38,777 nt of DNA from Oscillospiraceae bacterium (GCA_031286995.1 JAITTS010000015.1:1-38777); one strand, 5' to 3'. Numbered from the stretch's first letter, positions 8,792 through 18,292 are shown. Numbers and translations: made by a program. Notes: a model not told the origin generated them from the letters alone.

Positions 8792-9148
8792 CTAGGCTTC
8801 CTGGCGTCTTTCACAGCCGGCCAGGCCATGCTGATAGAGAATGCCGCAGGCCAAGTAGAGCGTGTGCCGCGTGGTGAGGATGGCGATGCCGCGCGCCTTG
8901 GCCATATCCGCCAAATCCTCGGCGGGCACCTTGCCTCTGGTGAACACAATGCAGGTAATATCCAGCATCTCTGCCGTGCGGATGACGTGGGGATTAATCA
9001 GCCCTGTCAGCAACACGGTGCGATCCTTCACAAAGGCCAGCACGTCGCTCATCAAATCCGAGCCACAGGCAGAGTGTATTTCCGTACCCAAATCATCCGC
9101 CACAACCACCCGGGCATCCAGCAGTGTCGCGATTTTCTGAACGGTCAT
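8792..9148 (-). CDS. DRTGG-domain protein (first of two paralogues)
   Basis: MTVQKIATLLDARVVVADDLGTEIHSACGSDLMSDVLAFVKDRTVLLTGLINPHVIRTAEML; overlaps stop of upstream SPOR gene by 4 nt. Confidence 0.8.
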   Translation of the reverse strand: MTVQKIATLLDARVVVADDLGTEIHSACGSDLMSDVLAFVKDRTVLLTGLINPHVIRTAEMLDITCIVFTRGKVPAEDLADMAKARGIAILTTRHTLYLACGILYQHGLAGCERRQEA

Positions 9149-10107
9149 CCCCATGCCCCCATCCCTTGTATTGGCACGCCGCGCCTTGCCTGCTGCGCGG
9201 TCAATTGCCGCATGTAGCGCAACAGCGAGCACAGCAAATCTATCTGTTGATATTTGATATTCGACGTTAGGGTCACGGTTTCCTGTGTGTTTTGCGCACA
9301 AATCGTTTCCAGGCCCTTTCGGGCCGTTTCGAGCAATACGCCCAGGCCCGTCACCACCTGGCTGGTGCTGCTGCCCAAGGCTTCGGAAAGGGCGCGCTGC
9401 CTATCCTCCACCTCCAGGCGCATAGCCTGGGCTGCCAGCACCACCGTGGCGCCATCCATGCGCTGGGCATCCAGGTCTGTGGAAAGGCGGTGCATCTGCC
9501 GCAGGGTCTGGGTCAGCACATCAAAGCCGCCGCGCAACGCCTGCACCTGTCCCTGGGCCGCGGTGACGCTCAGCTCCACCGTGTCGGCAGAAAGGTGATA
9601 CACGTAAGTATCCATGCCCTGGGCATCGTGCAGGCGGCCACGGATGGTCTCTGCATCCTCCGGGGTGGCGTAGGCAGCGGCCAGCACGCGGTACGCGCCA
9701 TCCTGCAGCACGTAACCCGCCGCGCCGCGGCCTGTGTAGCGCCGCGCCTGCTCGCGCGCGGCCTGCTCCTCGCCGTACGCGCCCAGCTGTATGGCGTACC
9801 AATCCAGGCCGGGGATGGTTACCAGGCCCTCCCCCTGCTCGCCCCAATCCGGCGTGGCAAAACCCGGCGCGGGGATATCAGTCTGCGCGGCAGGGGTCTG
9901 TACCGCCACCCTATCCGGCGGGACAGGGGTGGCCGTAACCAGCGGCAAGGGCGTGGCCCTGGGCGCGGCCTGCCAAGGGCCAGGCAAACCGCGCGCCAGC
10001 AGCAACGCCAGCAGCGCAAAGACCACCGCGCCCAAGGCCCGCCGTGTACCCCTGCCCACCGGATAGCGCCTGGCGCGCAACCCGCCATACCTTGCTCGTT
10101 TGGCCAT
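9145..10107 (-). CDS. Membrane-anchored SPOR-domain protein with C-terminal helical region
   Basis: Single N-terminal TM (ALGAVVFALLALLLARGL), Pro/Thr linker, SPOR-like WYAIQLGAYGEEQAAREQARRYTGRGAAGYVLQDGAYRVLAAAYATPEDAE. ATG at 10107 with GGGAGG RBS. Confidence 0.8.
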   Translation of the reverse strand: MAKRARYGGLRARRYPVGRGTRRALGAVVFALLALLLARGLPGPWQAAPRATPLPLVTATPVPPDRVAVQTPAAQTDIPAPGFATPDWGEQGEGLVTIPGLDWYAIQLGAYGEEQAAREQARRYTGRGAAGYVLQDGAYRVLAAAYATPEDAETIRGRLHDAQGMDTYVYHLSADTVELSVTAAQGQVQALRGGFDVLTQTLRQMHRLSTDLDAQRMDGATVVLAAQAMRLEVEDRQRALSEALGSSTSQVVTGLGVLLETARKGLETICAQNTQETVTLTSNIKYQQIDLLCSLLRYMRQLTAQQARRGVPIQGMGAWG

Positions 10108-10169
10108 GTAACTTCCTCCCGGCATGTGCTGGTCAAGCCTATGCCCGGGTCGGGTGGAATATGTGGGCC

Positions 10170-10198
10170 TTGCGGCCCCGGGCGCGGCGTGATACCAT
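10170..10198 (+). promoter_or_regulatory. Putative sigma-A promoter for the DUF6062-like gene
   Basis: TTGCGG - 17 nt - TACCAT, ~25 nt before the RBS/ATG. Confidence 0.45.
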
Positions 10199-10222
10199 GT
10201 ATAAAACGCCCGGAGGTGACAC

Positions 10223-10945
10223 ATGCGCTATCAGCTCGATACCATCCCTTTATGGGATGCCTACAAGCAGGGGGGAGAATGCCCGCTGTGCGCCCTGCAG
10301 GAGCGCGCGGAACAGGGGTACGCGCAGAGCTTTCTGGGTGAATCCGTTATGGAGCCCGCCGCGCGCGCGGCGGTGAATGAAAAAGGGTTTTGCGGGCCGC
10401 ACTTTGCCCTGATGTTTCGACAAAAAAACCGGCTGGGGCTGGCGTTGATGGCCCACACCCATCTGCTAGATGTGATGGAGGACTTATCGCGCGCACCGAC
10501 CGCTCCGCGCCGGGTCTTCGGCCATCCCCCGGTTTCGGAAGCGGGCAAGACCGCCGGGCGGCGCGCCGCCGCCTGTGCCCTGTGTGATCGGCTGGCGGAG
10601 ACCATGCGCCGCTACGCGTACACGCTGGCCCATCTGTGGGCGCACGACGCGGCATTCTGTGAAGCCTTCGCCCAATCCAAGGGCCTGTGCCTGCCCCACA
10701 TGGCCCTGGCCGCGGATATGGCCGCCCACGCGCTGCACGGCAAGCAGTTGCCAGCCTTTTTGGATGCACTGGATACAGTACAGCGGGAAAACCTGGCCCG
10801 CCTAGCCGAAGAGGTGGCCTGGTTTACCCAAAAGTTTGATTACCGCAACAGCGAAAAGCCCTGGGGTGACAGCCGCGACGCGCTAGAACGGGCCATCTAT
10901 CGCTTGCGGGGCTTTCAGCGCGACATGAGCGCGCCGCAAGGCTGA
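10223..10945 (+). CDS. DUF6062-like protein
   Basis: MRYQLDTIPLWDAYKQGGECPLCALQERAEQGYAQSFLGESVMEPAAR...KGFCGPHF with repeated CPLC / CALCDR / LCLPH motifs; GGAGGTGAC RBS. Confidence 0.8.
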   Translation: MRYQLDTIPLWDAYKQGGECPLCALQERAEQGYAQSFLGESVMEPAARAAVNEKGFCGPHFALMFRQKNRLGLALMAHTHLLDVMEDLSRAPTAPRRVFGHPPVSEAGKTAGRRAAACALCDRLAETMRRYAYTLAHLWAHDAAFCEAFAQSKGLCLPHMALAADMAAHALHGKQLPAFLDALDTVQRENLARLAEEVAWFTQKFDYRNSEKPWGDSRDALERAIYRLRGFQRDMSAPQG

Positions 10946-10949
10946 CGCG

Positions 10950-11450
10950 TTGGCAATATTGCCGCTTGGGAGAAGTATTTTGGCTTATATAGAATGGTTA
11001 AAACAAGATACGGCAAAATTAAAAATCATGATATTCACAGAGGGGACGATATTGAAACCAAGGTCGTTGTTTTTAACATACAACCATAAATCATATATCC
11101 CGATAGGAACTTGCGTTAAAATGATAGACGCCTGGCATGACCAAGGGGCAGAAATCGTTTACTGTACTTCGAGAAGGGGTAAACACGCAATCAGCATTGC
11201 TGCAATATTAACGCTTTATGGTTTTAGCGGAACGCGATTATATTACCGCGCAAAGGGTCAGAAATATAAAGACATTGTTGAACAAGCCCAGCCTGATGTT
11301 TTGATTGAAGATGATTGCAAGAGCATCGGTGGTAGGTGGCAAATGTGCATCACTTACGTGAACCCCGAAAGCAGGATGAAAATTAAGTCCATCGTTGTAA
11401 ATGAATTTAAGGGTATAGACCATTTGCCCCAAGCCTTATCTGATTTATGA
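10950..11450 (+). CDS. HAD-like family protein in an AT-rich insert; exact start uncertain (TTG 10950, TTG 10980 or ATG 11028)
   Basis: MIFTEGTILKP...GAEIVYCTSRRGKHAISIAAILTLYGFSGTRLYYRAKGQKYKDIVEQAQPDVLIEDDCKSIGG: HAD-like motif layout; AT-rich relative to flanks. Confidence 0.65.
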   Translation: MAILPLGRSILAYIEWLKQDTAKLKIMIFTEGTILKPRSLFLTYNHKSYIPIGTCVKMIDAWHDQGAEIVYCTSRRGKHAISIAAILTLYGFSGTRLYYRAKGQKYKDIVEQAQPDVLIEDDCKSIGGRWQMCITYVNPESRMKIKSIVVNEFKGIDHLPQALSDL

Positions 11451-11536
11451 CACACGGCACAAGCGTTTTTACCCCGAACTGCTTCGCTGTGTACACCCCG
11501 CGATGTGTGCGCTTATAGGTCTTGCGTCCCCTCCCG

Positions 11537-11986
11537 CTACGGCACGCGCTCCACTAAGACGTCCGCCTCCTGCAAAAGCTCCATGGAAAACGCATCCGGG
11601 TACCCTTGGCTGTAGACCACACGCCGGATGCCCGCGTTGATGATGATCTTGCTGCACAGCGCGCAGGGCTGGTGCGTGCAGTAGAGCGTGGCGCCCTGTA
11701 TGGAGACCCCCAGCTTGGCGGCCTGCACGATGGCATTCTGCTCCGCGTGCACGGCGTAACAGATCTCGTGGCGGGTGCCGGATGGTATGCCCAGCTTATC
11801 CCGCAGGCACTCCCCGCGCTCCACACAGGTGCGGATGCCCGCGGGCGCGCCGTTGTAGCCCGTGGTCATGATGCGCTTATCCTTGACGATCACGGCGCCT
11901 ATCTTGCGGTTCGCCCGGTAGCAACTGGCCCAGGTAGCGATGACCTCTGCCAGGCCCATAAAGCGATAATCCCACTTATCCAGCAC
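11537..11986 (-). CDS. dCMP deaminase (ComEB-like cytidine/deoxycytidylate deaminase)
   Basis: KWDYRFMGLAEVIATWASCYRANRKIGAVIVKDKRIMTTGYNG...HAEQNAIVQAAKLGVSIQGATLYCTHQPCALCSKIIINAGI. GTG start at 11986 with GGAGG RBS. Confidence 0.93.
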   Translation of the reverse strand: MLDKWDYRFMGLAEVIATWASCYRANRKIGAVIVKDKRIMTTGYNGAPAGIRTCVERGECLRDKLGIPSGTRHEICYAVHAEQNAIVQAAKLGVSIQGATLYCTHQPCALCSKIIINAGIRRVVYSQGYPDAFSMELLQEADVLVERVP

Positions 11987-12080
11987 GTCTTTCCCTCCTC
12001 TCGTGGGCAGTATACCCCCGATTGCCGCCGTCGTCAATCGCAGGCGCATTATTTACCCTTGCCCGGCATAGCGTGGACGG

Positions 12081-13385
12081 GTGATGGGCTTGGGGCGCAA
12101 AAAGTCGCTGTTGGAACAAGCCGCGGTGCTCACCGCCGCCAACCTTGCGGTGCGCGCCTTGGGCTTTGCGTTACGCATCTGGTACGCCCGCGCCATGGGC
12201 GCGGAGGCTATGGGCGTGCTGGAACTGGCCACATCCGCACACATGCTGTGGATCGCCCCGGTTACATCCGGCCTGCCCATGGCCGTATCGCGCCTGGTGG
12301 CACAGCGGCGGGATGCGGGGGACGCACGCGGCAGCCTGCGGGTACTGGCATCCGCTAGACGCCTGGCACTGCGCGCCTGTGCCTGGCTCTTTCCCCCGCT
12401 GTTGCTGGCATCCCCTTGGATAGCACAACTGCTGGGGGATGCGCGCACGCTGCCCGCCCTGTGGGCTTACCTGCCCTGCCTGCCCATACTGGGCCTTTCG
12501 GCGGTGTATAACGGCTACTGTTACGGCATGGGCAACACCCTGCCCCCCGCCCTATCGGAGCTGGCGGAGCAGGCGCTGCGCTTCGCGTTTTCCGCCGCGC
12601 TGCTCTACGGGCTGCACAATGTGACCACCGCCTGGCGGGCTGCCTTTCCCGCCCTGGCCACATTGGCCGGCGAGGGCCTGGGCCTGTTACTGGTGCTGTG
12701 GATGCTGCGCGTGCCCGGCGACGCGCCGGATGCCCATATAAGCCGTACCCTGTTTCGGCTGGCCTTGCCCATGACGCTGATGCGCCTTTGCAACACCGCT
12801 ATGCGCACGCTCAGCGCCATCCTCATCCCGCTACGGCTACAGACCAGCGGCTTGACGGCGGCGGAGGCCACGGCACGGTTGGGCATGTTTCACGGCATGG
12901 CCATGCCGCTGATGATGATGCCATCTATCTGCACCGGGGCGCTGGCCATGGTCGCCGCCCCGGCCATCGCCGCAAATCAGCGCAAACCCGCAGCCTTGCG
13001 CCGGCTGTTCGCGCGAATGTTCGGCGCCGCCTTGGCCCTATCCCTTGCTTCCACAGCCGCCATCTGTCTCGCCGCCGCCCCGGCGGCGCGCTACCTGTAC
13101 CGGCAGCCGGATCTGTTGCCCCTGCTGCGGGGGCTCTCGCCCATGGCGGCAATTTTCGGTATGCAACAGGTGGCCGGGGCCATGCTGGCGGGCTTGGGTC
13201 TGCAGCGCAAGGGTCTGACGGCTTCGCTGGCGGGCGCGGCGGTGACACTCGCGCTGACCTGGGTGCTGACCGCCATGCCCGGGCTGCGGCTGATGGGCAG
13301 CGGATGGGCTATGATTGCCGGCCAGGGCTGTACGCTGCTGTTGACGTTGCTGGCGCTTGCGCCCGCGGTATCCGGCCACAGATAA
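12081..13385 (+). CDS. Polysaccharide flippase / SpoVB-like MATE-superfamily protein
   Basis: 434 aa, many TMs; EQAAVLTAANLAVRALGFALRIWYARAMGAEAMGVLELATSAHMLWIAPVTSGLPMAVSRLVAQ. Confidence 0.85.
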   Translation: MMGLGRKKSLLEQAAVLTAANLAVRALGFALRIWYARAMGAEAMGVLELATSAHMLWIAPVTSGLPMAVSRLVAQRRDAGDARGSLRVLASARRLALRACAWLFPPLLLASPWIAQLLGDARTLPALWAYLPCLPILGLSAVYNGYCYGMGNTLPPALSELAEQALRFAFSAALLYGLHNVTTAWRAAFPALATLAGEGLGLLLVLWMLRVPGDAPDAHISRTLFRLALPMTLMRLCNTAMRTLSAILIPLRLQTSGLTAAEATARLGMFHGMAMPLMMMPSICTGALAMVAAPAIAANQRKPAALRRLFARMFGAALALSLASTAAICLAAAPAARYLYRQPDLLPLLRGLSPMAAIFGMQQVAGAMLAGLGLQRKGLTASLAGAAVTLALTWVLTAMPGLRLMGSGWAMIAGQGCTLLLTLLALAPAVSGHR

Positions 13386-13409
13386 GCGCGCGATTGCGGT
13401 CTGACCCGT

Positions 13410-14321
13410 CTAGTTCTCTATGACGGCCCCCACCACTTCCTCCAGCTTGCGCACGTGCTGTTCGGCCAGTAGGGTATCCAGCTCTTGTAAAATGCGGGGG
13501 CAGGCGAAGGGATCGGCAAAGTTGGCGGTGCCCACCATGACGGCGCTGGCCCCGCAGAGCAGAAAGGCCAGGGCATCTTCCCCCGTCATGATGCCCCCCA
13601 TGCCCACCACCGGGATGGAGACGGCCCGGCTGGCCTGCCACACCATGCGCAGGGCCAGGGGCCGTATGGCCGGGCCGGAGAGCCCGCCCACGTTGTTGCC
13701 CAGCGCCATGCGCCGCCTGCGCACATCCACCGCCACGCCCGTGAGCGTGTTGATGAGCGAGATGCAATCCGCACCCCCAGCCTGGGCCGCTCTGGCGTTC
13801 TCCGCGATATCCGCCACATTGGGCGACAGCTTGACCATCAGCGGTTGCGCCGCGCGGGCCTTGACCGCCCGCGTCACCTGGTAGATGCTATCCGGCTGGG
13901 TGCCAAAGGCCACGCCCCCCTGTTTGACATTGGGGCAGGATATGTTCATCTCCAGCATGTGCGCGCCGGTGGGGGCCAGTTTCTCGGCCATGCGGCAGTA
14001 ATCCTCCACCGAATTGCCCGCGATGTTGACGATGACGGCCAGGCCCCTTTCCAGCAGCCAAGGCAAATCCCGGGCGATAAAGGCATCCACACCGGGGTTT
14101 TGCAGGCCCACCGCATTGAGCATACCCGATGGGGTTTCGGCCATGCGGTGTGGCGCATTGCCACCGCGCGGCTCCAGCGTCAACCCTTTGACGCTGATGC
14201 CGCCCAGGCGGCCTATGTCGTAAAGCTGATGAAACTCGCGCCCAAAACCAAAGGTGCCGGATGCGGCGATAACGGGGTTTTTCAGGCGCACCCCGCAGAG
14301 CCGCACAGCCAGATCAGCCAT
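13410..14321 (-). CDS. pyrD: Dihydroorotate dehydrogenase, class 1B catalytic subunit
   Basis: MADLAVRLCGVRLKNPVIAASGTFGFGREF...NISCPNVKQGG...MVKLSPN...GLSGPAIRPLALRMV...GMGGIMTGEDALAFLLCGASAVMVGTA. Confidence 0.96.
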   Translation of the reverse strand: MADLAVRLCGVRLKNPVIAASGTFGFGREFHQLYDIGRLGGISVKGLTLEPRGGNAPHRMAETPSGMLNAVGLQNPGVDAFIARDLPWLLERGLAVIVNIAGNSVEDYCRMAEKLAPTGAHMLEMNISCPNVKQGGVAFGTQPDSIYQVTRAVKARAAQPLMVKLSPNVADIAENARAAQAGGADCISLINTLTGVAVDVRRRRMALGNNVGGLSGPAIRPLALRMVWQASRAVSIPVVGMGGIMTGEDALAFLLCGASAVMVGTANFADPFACPRILQELDTLLAEQHVRKLEEVVGAVIEN

Positions 14322-15096
14322 CGAAGCACACCTCCTCGGCCGGAAACACCGGGCCATCCACGCACACCCGGCGATACGCGCCCTGCCCATCCATCGCCCG
14401 TGTCTTGCAGGCGCACACCAAGCAGGCGCCCAGGCCGCAGGCCATATATTCCTCCAACGAAAGCTGGCAGGGTATCTTCTCGGGCACCGCCAGGCGCTGT
14501 ACGGTGCGCAGCATGGGCGTGGGGCCGCAGGCGAGGATCAAATCCGGCGGCTCTTCCTCAATGGCCGCGCGCAGCAGATCGGATACCTGGCCGCGCGCGC
14601 CCAGGCCGCCGTCATCCGTGGTCACTTGCACGGGGCAGGGCGCTTGCTGTATGCCGTAAGCAAAAGCCGCCCCGCGAAAGCCAAAGAAAGCCGCGCACCG
14701 CCTGCCGGGGGCAAAGGCATCCATGGCGAAGCGGATGGGCGCCACGCCCACGCCCCCACCTACGAAGAAGATACGTTGCGCCTGCCCCGCGTCAAAGCCC
14801 CGGCCCAGCGGCCCCAGCACCGCCAGCGTATCCCCGGGCCGCGCGCCGCACAGCGCCAGCGTGCCCGGGCCCACGGTCTGTATGGCCAAATCCAGCACCC
14901 CTTCCTGGGGGCGCGCCGCCATCACGCTGATGGGCCGCCGTAACAGGCGCTGCTGACCGGCGCCCGGCAGGCGTATATGCACAAACTGTCCCGGTGAGAT
15001 ACCTTGGGCCAGCAGATCCGGTGCGTGCAGGCGCAAAAGATAAATGCCGCGGGCGATCGCATCCACCCCCGCGACCCGTGCCATGGTGTGCTGCAT
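14314..15096 (-). CDS. pyrK: Dihydroorotate dehydrogenase electron-transfer subunit
   Basis: RRPISVMAARP, GPLGRGFD, FVGGGVGVAPI, EEYMACGLGACLVCACK 2Fe-2S motif. Confidence 0.96.
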   Translation of the reverse strand: MQHTMARVAGVDAIARGIYLLRLHAPDLLAQGISPGQFVHIRLPGAGQQRLLRRPISVMAARPQEGVLDLAIQTVGPGTLALCGARPGDTLAVLGPLGRGFDAGQAQRIFFVGGGVGVAPIRFAMDAFAPGRRCAAFFGFRGAAFAYGIQQAPCPVQVTTDDGGLGARGQVSDLLRAAIEEEPPDLILACGPTPMLRTVQRLAVPEKIPCQLSLEEYMACGLGACLVCACKTRAMDGQGAYRRVCVDGPVFPAEEVCFDG

Positions 15097-15113
15097 ATGT
15101 ACCTCCTATAGCG

Positions 15114-16037
15114 CTAGCGCAGCGCCTTGCCCGCGGATGCCAAAGCGGACGCGATCTCATCCCGCATGCGCAGGGCTTCTTGCCGGGCCGCTTGCGCAAA
15201 GGGCACACCGGGCCGCTTTTGCCAGGCGCACAGCACGCTGCGCGAGGCGTTGATCACCGCGCCGCCGCCCCGTCCGTCAAAGCATACCGCCAGATCCGCG
15301 CCTGTGGCCCCCTGCGCCCCGTAGCCCGGCACCAGAAAGAAGGTATGGGGCATGCGCGCCCGCAAGGCCGCCGCCTGGGCCGGATAAGTGGCGCCCACCA
15401 CCGCGCCCACGGCGCTGTAGCCCTCTTGCCCGATGCACTGCGCCCCCCAGCGGGCCACCAGGTCGCCCACGCGCTCGTACAGGGGCCGGCCTTCCACCAG
15501 CAAATCCTGCAATTGACCGGATGAGGGGTTACTGGTCTTCACCAGCACAAACGCGCCGCGCCCGTGCGCCGCACAGGCAGCCACAAAGGGCGCCACGCTG
15601 TCCTCCCCCAAGTAGGGGGTGACGGTGGCAAAATCCGCCGCGAAGGCGCGATACACCCGCCCGTCCAGCGCCGCACAGCCCAGATAAGCATCCGCGTAGG
15701 CTTCGGCGGTGGAACCGATGTCGTTGCGCTTCACATCCGCAATCACCGAAAGCCCGCGCTTGCGCGCATAGGCCAGGGTTTTGGCAAAAGCGCGCATGCC
15801 CGGCGGGCCGTACAGCTCGTAACAAGCCGCCTGTACCTTAACCCCCGGCACGATATCCGCCAGGGCGTCGATGAGAGCGCGATTGAAGGCGAAGAGCGCC
15901 CGGCTGACAGACGCCGGGGTGCGCGCGCCGGGGATCTGATCCCGCAAAAAATCCTGCGGCAGGTGCTCCAGTCTCGTATCCAGCCCGATGACCGACGGGT
16001 TGCGCATGCCCCGGATGCGCCGGATCAACTCATCCAT
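15114..16037 (-). CDS. pyrF: Orotidine 5'-phosphate decarboxylase (long, type-2 form)
   Basis: MDELIRRIRGMRNPSVIGLDTRLEHLPQ...VIADVKRNDIGSTAEAYADA...VLVKTSNPSSGQLQDL. Alternative GTG start at 16046. Confidence 0.95.
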   Translation of the reverse strand: MDELIRRIRGMRNPSVIGLDTRLEHLPQDFLRDQIPGARTPASVSRALFAFNRALIDALADIVPGVKVQAACYELYGPPGMRAFAKTLAYARKRGLSVIADVKRNDIGSTAEAYADAYLGCAALDGRVYRAFAADFATVTPYLGEDSVAPFVAACAAHGRGAFVLVKTSNPSSGQLQDLLVEGRPLYERVGDLVARWGAQCIGQEGYSAVGAVVGATYPAQAAALRARMPHTFFLVPGYGAQGATGADLAVCFDGRGGGAVINASRSVLCAWQKRPGVPFAQAARQEALRMRDEIASALASAGKALR

Positions 16038-16048
16038 CGCTTGCACAA

Positions 16049-17329
16049 TCAATCCCCCCACACCGGGCGCCCGGCCACATAGGTGCGGCGCACGCAGCCC
16101 GTGTATGTGTTGCCCACGAAAGGTGTATTTTTGCCTTTGGATTGAAACCGCGCGGGATCCACCACCCAGCGCTTGGCCGGGTCTATCAGCACCACATCCC
16201 CCGGCGCGCCCACCGAGAGCGTGCCGCCCGGCAGGCCCAGAATGGCCGCCGGCGCGCACGTCATGCGCCGCACCAGCTCGCCCGGGGTCAAGTAGCTCGC
16301 CTCCACCAGGTGCGTCCAGCACAAGGCAAAGGCGGTCTCAAACCCGCTGATGCCCGATGCGGCCAGGAGGTATTCCACTTTCTTTTCATCCGCGTGGTGG
16401 GGAGCGTGATCCGTAGCGATGCAATCCAGCGCGCCATCCGCCAGTCCCGCGATGCAGGCCAGCCGATCCTGCTCGGTGCGCAGGGGCGGGTTGACGCGGG
16501 TGTTGGGGTCATACTGCGCCACCCACGCATCTGTGGCCGCCAAGTAGTGGGGCGCGGTCTCCGCCGTCACCCGCGCGCCGCGCGCCTTGGCATCCCGTAT
16601 CAACTGCACGCTGCCCTGGGTGGAGACGTGACAGATGTGCACGCGCTTGCCCAGGGCCTCGGCTATCAAGATATCGCGGGCCACCGCGGCCTCTTCCGCC
16701 GCGCGGGTGGCGCCACGCAGGCCAAGGCGGGTGGACATCTCGCCCTCGTTCATCACGCCGCCATCCACCAGATCCATATCCTCGCTGTGGCAGAGCACGG
16801 GCAGGTCGAAGTAATCCGCGTACTGCAGGGCCAGGCGCAGCATGCGCCCGCTGCGCACCGGCCTGCCGTCGTCGGATACGGCCACGGCGCCCGCGGCCTT
16901 CATCTCACCTATCTCGGCCAATTCCGCGCCATCCAGGCCCTTTGTGACCGCCCCAATGGGGTACACCCGCACGCCGCTGCCCACGCGCCCGGCCTGCTGC
17001 CGGATGAAGGCGGTGACCGCCGCGCAATCGTTGACCGGATGGGTGTTGGCCATGCAGCACACGCTGGTAAACCCACCGGCAGCCGCGGCGCGTGTACCGC
17101 TGGCGATATCCTCCTTGTACTCGTAGCCCGGCTCCCGCAAGTGGCAGTGTATATCCACCAGACCGGGCAGCACCAGCAACCCCGCAGCATCCACCGCCTG
17201 GGCATCCGGCGCGTCTATGCGCTCGGCCACGGCCGCCACCAGGCCATCCTCTATCAACAGATCACAGGCCCCATCCAGATTGTTCGCCGGGTCTATCACC
17301 CGGCCCCCGCGCACCAAGAGCTTGCTCAC
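16049..17329 (-). CDS. pyrC: Dihydroorotase
   Basis: LLVLPGLVDIHCHLREPGYEYKEDIASGTRAAAAGGFTSVCCMANTHPVND...CIATDHAPHHADEK. Confidence 0.96.
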   Translation of the reverse strand: MSKLLVRGGRVIDPANNLDGACDLLIEDGLVAAVAERIDAPDAQAVDAAGLLVLPGLVDIHCHLREPGYEYKEDIASGTRAAAAGGFTSVCCMANTHPVNDCAAVTAFIRQQAGRVGSGVRVYPIGAVTKGLDGAELAEIGEMKAAGAVAVSDDGRPVRSGRMLRLALQYADYFDLPVLCHSEDMDLVDGGVMNEGEMSTRLGLRGATRAAEEAAVARDILIAEALGKRVHICHVSTQGSVQLIRDAKARGARVTAETAPHYLAATDAWVAQYDPNTRVNPPLRTEQDRLACIAGLADGALDCIATDHAPHHADEKKVEYLLAASGISGFETAFALCWTHLVEASYLTPGELVRRMTCAPAAILGLPGGTLSVGAPGDVVLIDPAKRWVVDPARFQSKGKNTPFVGNTYTGCVRRTYVAGRPVWGD

Positions 17330-18255
17330 GCGCCTGCCCCCTTTCTGGTCAGCAGGTACAGCAGCGCCATGCGCACCGCTACGCCCCCCTGCACCTGTTC
17401 CGTAATCACAGACTGCACGCCATCCGCCACATCGCTGGCAATCTCTACCCCTCGGTTCATAGGCCCCGGATGCATCACCAGGGCGCCCGGTTTGGCCAGG
17501 GCGAGCCGCTTCTTATCAATGCCCCAGTGGGCGCAATACTCCCGTACGGATGGGAAGAGCCCCCTTTGCTGCCGCTCCAGCTGAATGCGCAGGGCCATCA
17601 CCACATCCGCGCCCGCCAGCGCGTCCTCTACCGTGGGGGCAACCACGGCCCCGGTTCGCGCTATCTCGGGGGGCAACAGCGTGGGTGGCGCGCACAGCAC
17701 CACCTGCGCGCCCATGGCTGTGAGCCCCAGCACATTGGATCTGGCCACACGGCTGTGCGCCACGTCGCCCACAATGGCCACGCGCAGGCCCGCCAGGCCG
17801 CCCAGGTGCGCGCGCATGGTCAGCATATCCAGCAAGGCCTGGGTTGGGTGCTCGTGCATGCCATCCCCTGCGTTGATGACTGCGGCCTTGACGTGGGCGG
17901 CCAGCAGGTGCGGCGCGCCTGCCATGGGATGGCGAATGATAATGACATCCGTGCCCATCTGATCCAGCGTGACGCCGGTATCAATGAGGGTTTCTCCCTT
18001 GGACACGCTGGATGCGGACGCGGAGATGTTGGCCGACGCGGCGGACATGTACTTGCTGGCCAGCTCAAAGGACATGCGGGTACGGGTGCTGTTTTCGTAA
18101 AACAGCGTGACGATAGATTTGCCCTGCAGGTGCGGTGTCTTTTTCGTGTTTGCGTACAGAATGCTGCGCATCATGTCAGCGGTGTTCAGTATCTCCTCAA
18201 TCTCGTGGGCGGGCACATCTTGCAGGCCCAGCAGATCCTTGCGCGTAAGCGGCAC
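17326..18255 (-). CDS. pyrB: Aspartate carbamoyltransferase catalytic subunit
   Basis: SIVTLFYENSTRTRMSFELASKYMSA...GDGMHEHPTQALLDMLT...HPGPMNRGVEI. Confidence 0.97.
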   Translation of the reverse strand: MPLTRKDLLGLQDVPAHEIEEILNTADMMRSILYANTKKTPHLQGKSIVTLFYENSTRTRMSFELASKYMSAASANISASASSVSKGETLIDTGVTLDQMGTDVIIIRHPMAGAPHLLAAHVKAAVINAGDGMHEHPTQALLDMLTMRAHLGGLAGLRVAIVGDVAHSRVARSNVLGLTAMGAQVVLCAPPTLLPPEIARTGAVVAPTVEDALAGADVVMALRIQLERQQRGLFPSVREYCAHWGIDKKRLALAKPGALVMHPGPMNRGVEIASDVADGVQSVITEQVQGGVAVRMALLYLLTRKGAGA

Positions 18256-18292
18256 GTGGCACCTTCCTTTCGGCTGCGGGCCTCGGCCCTGT

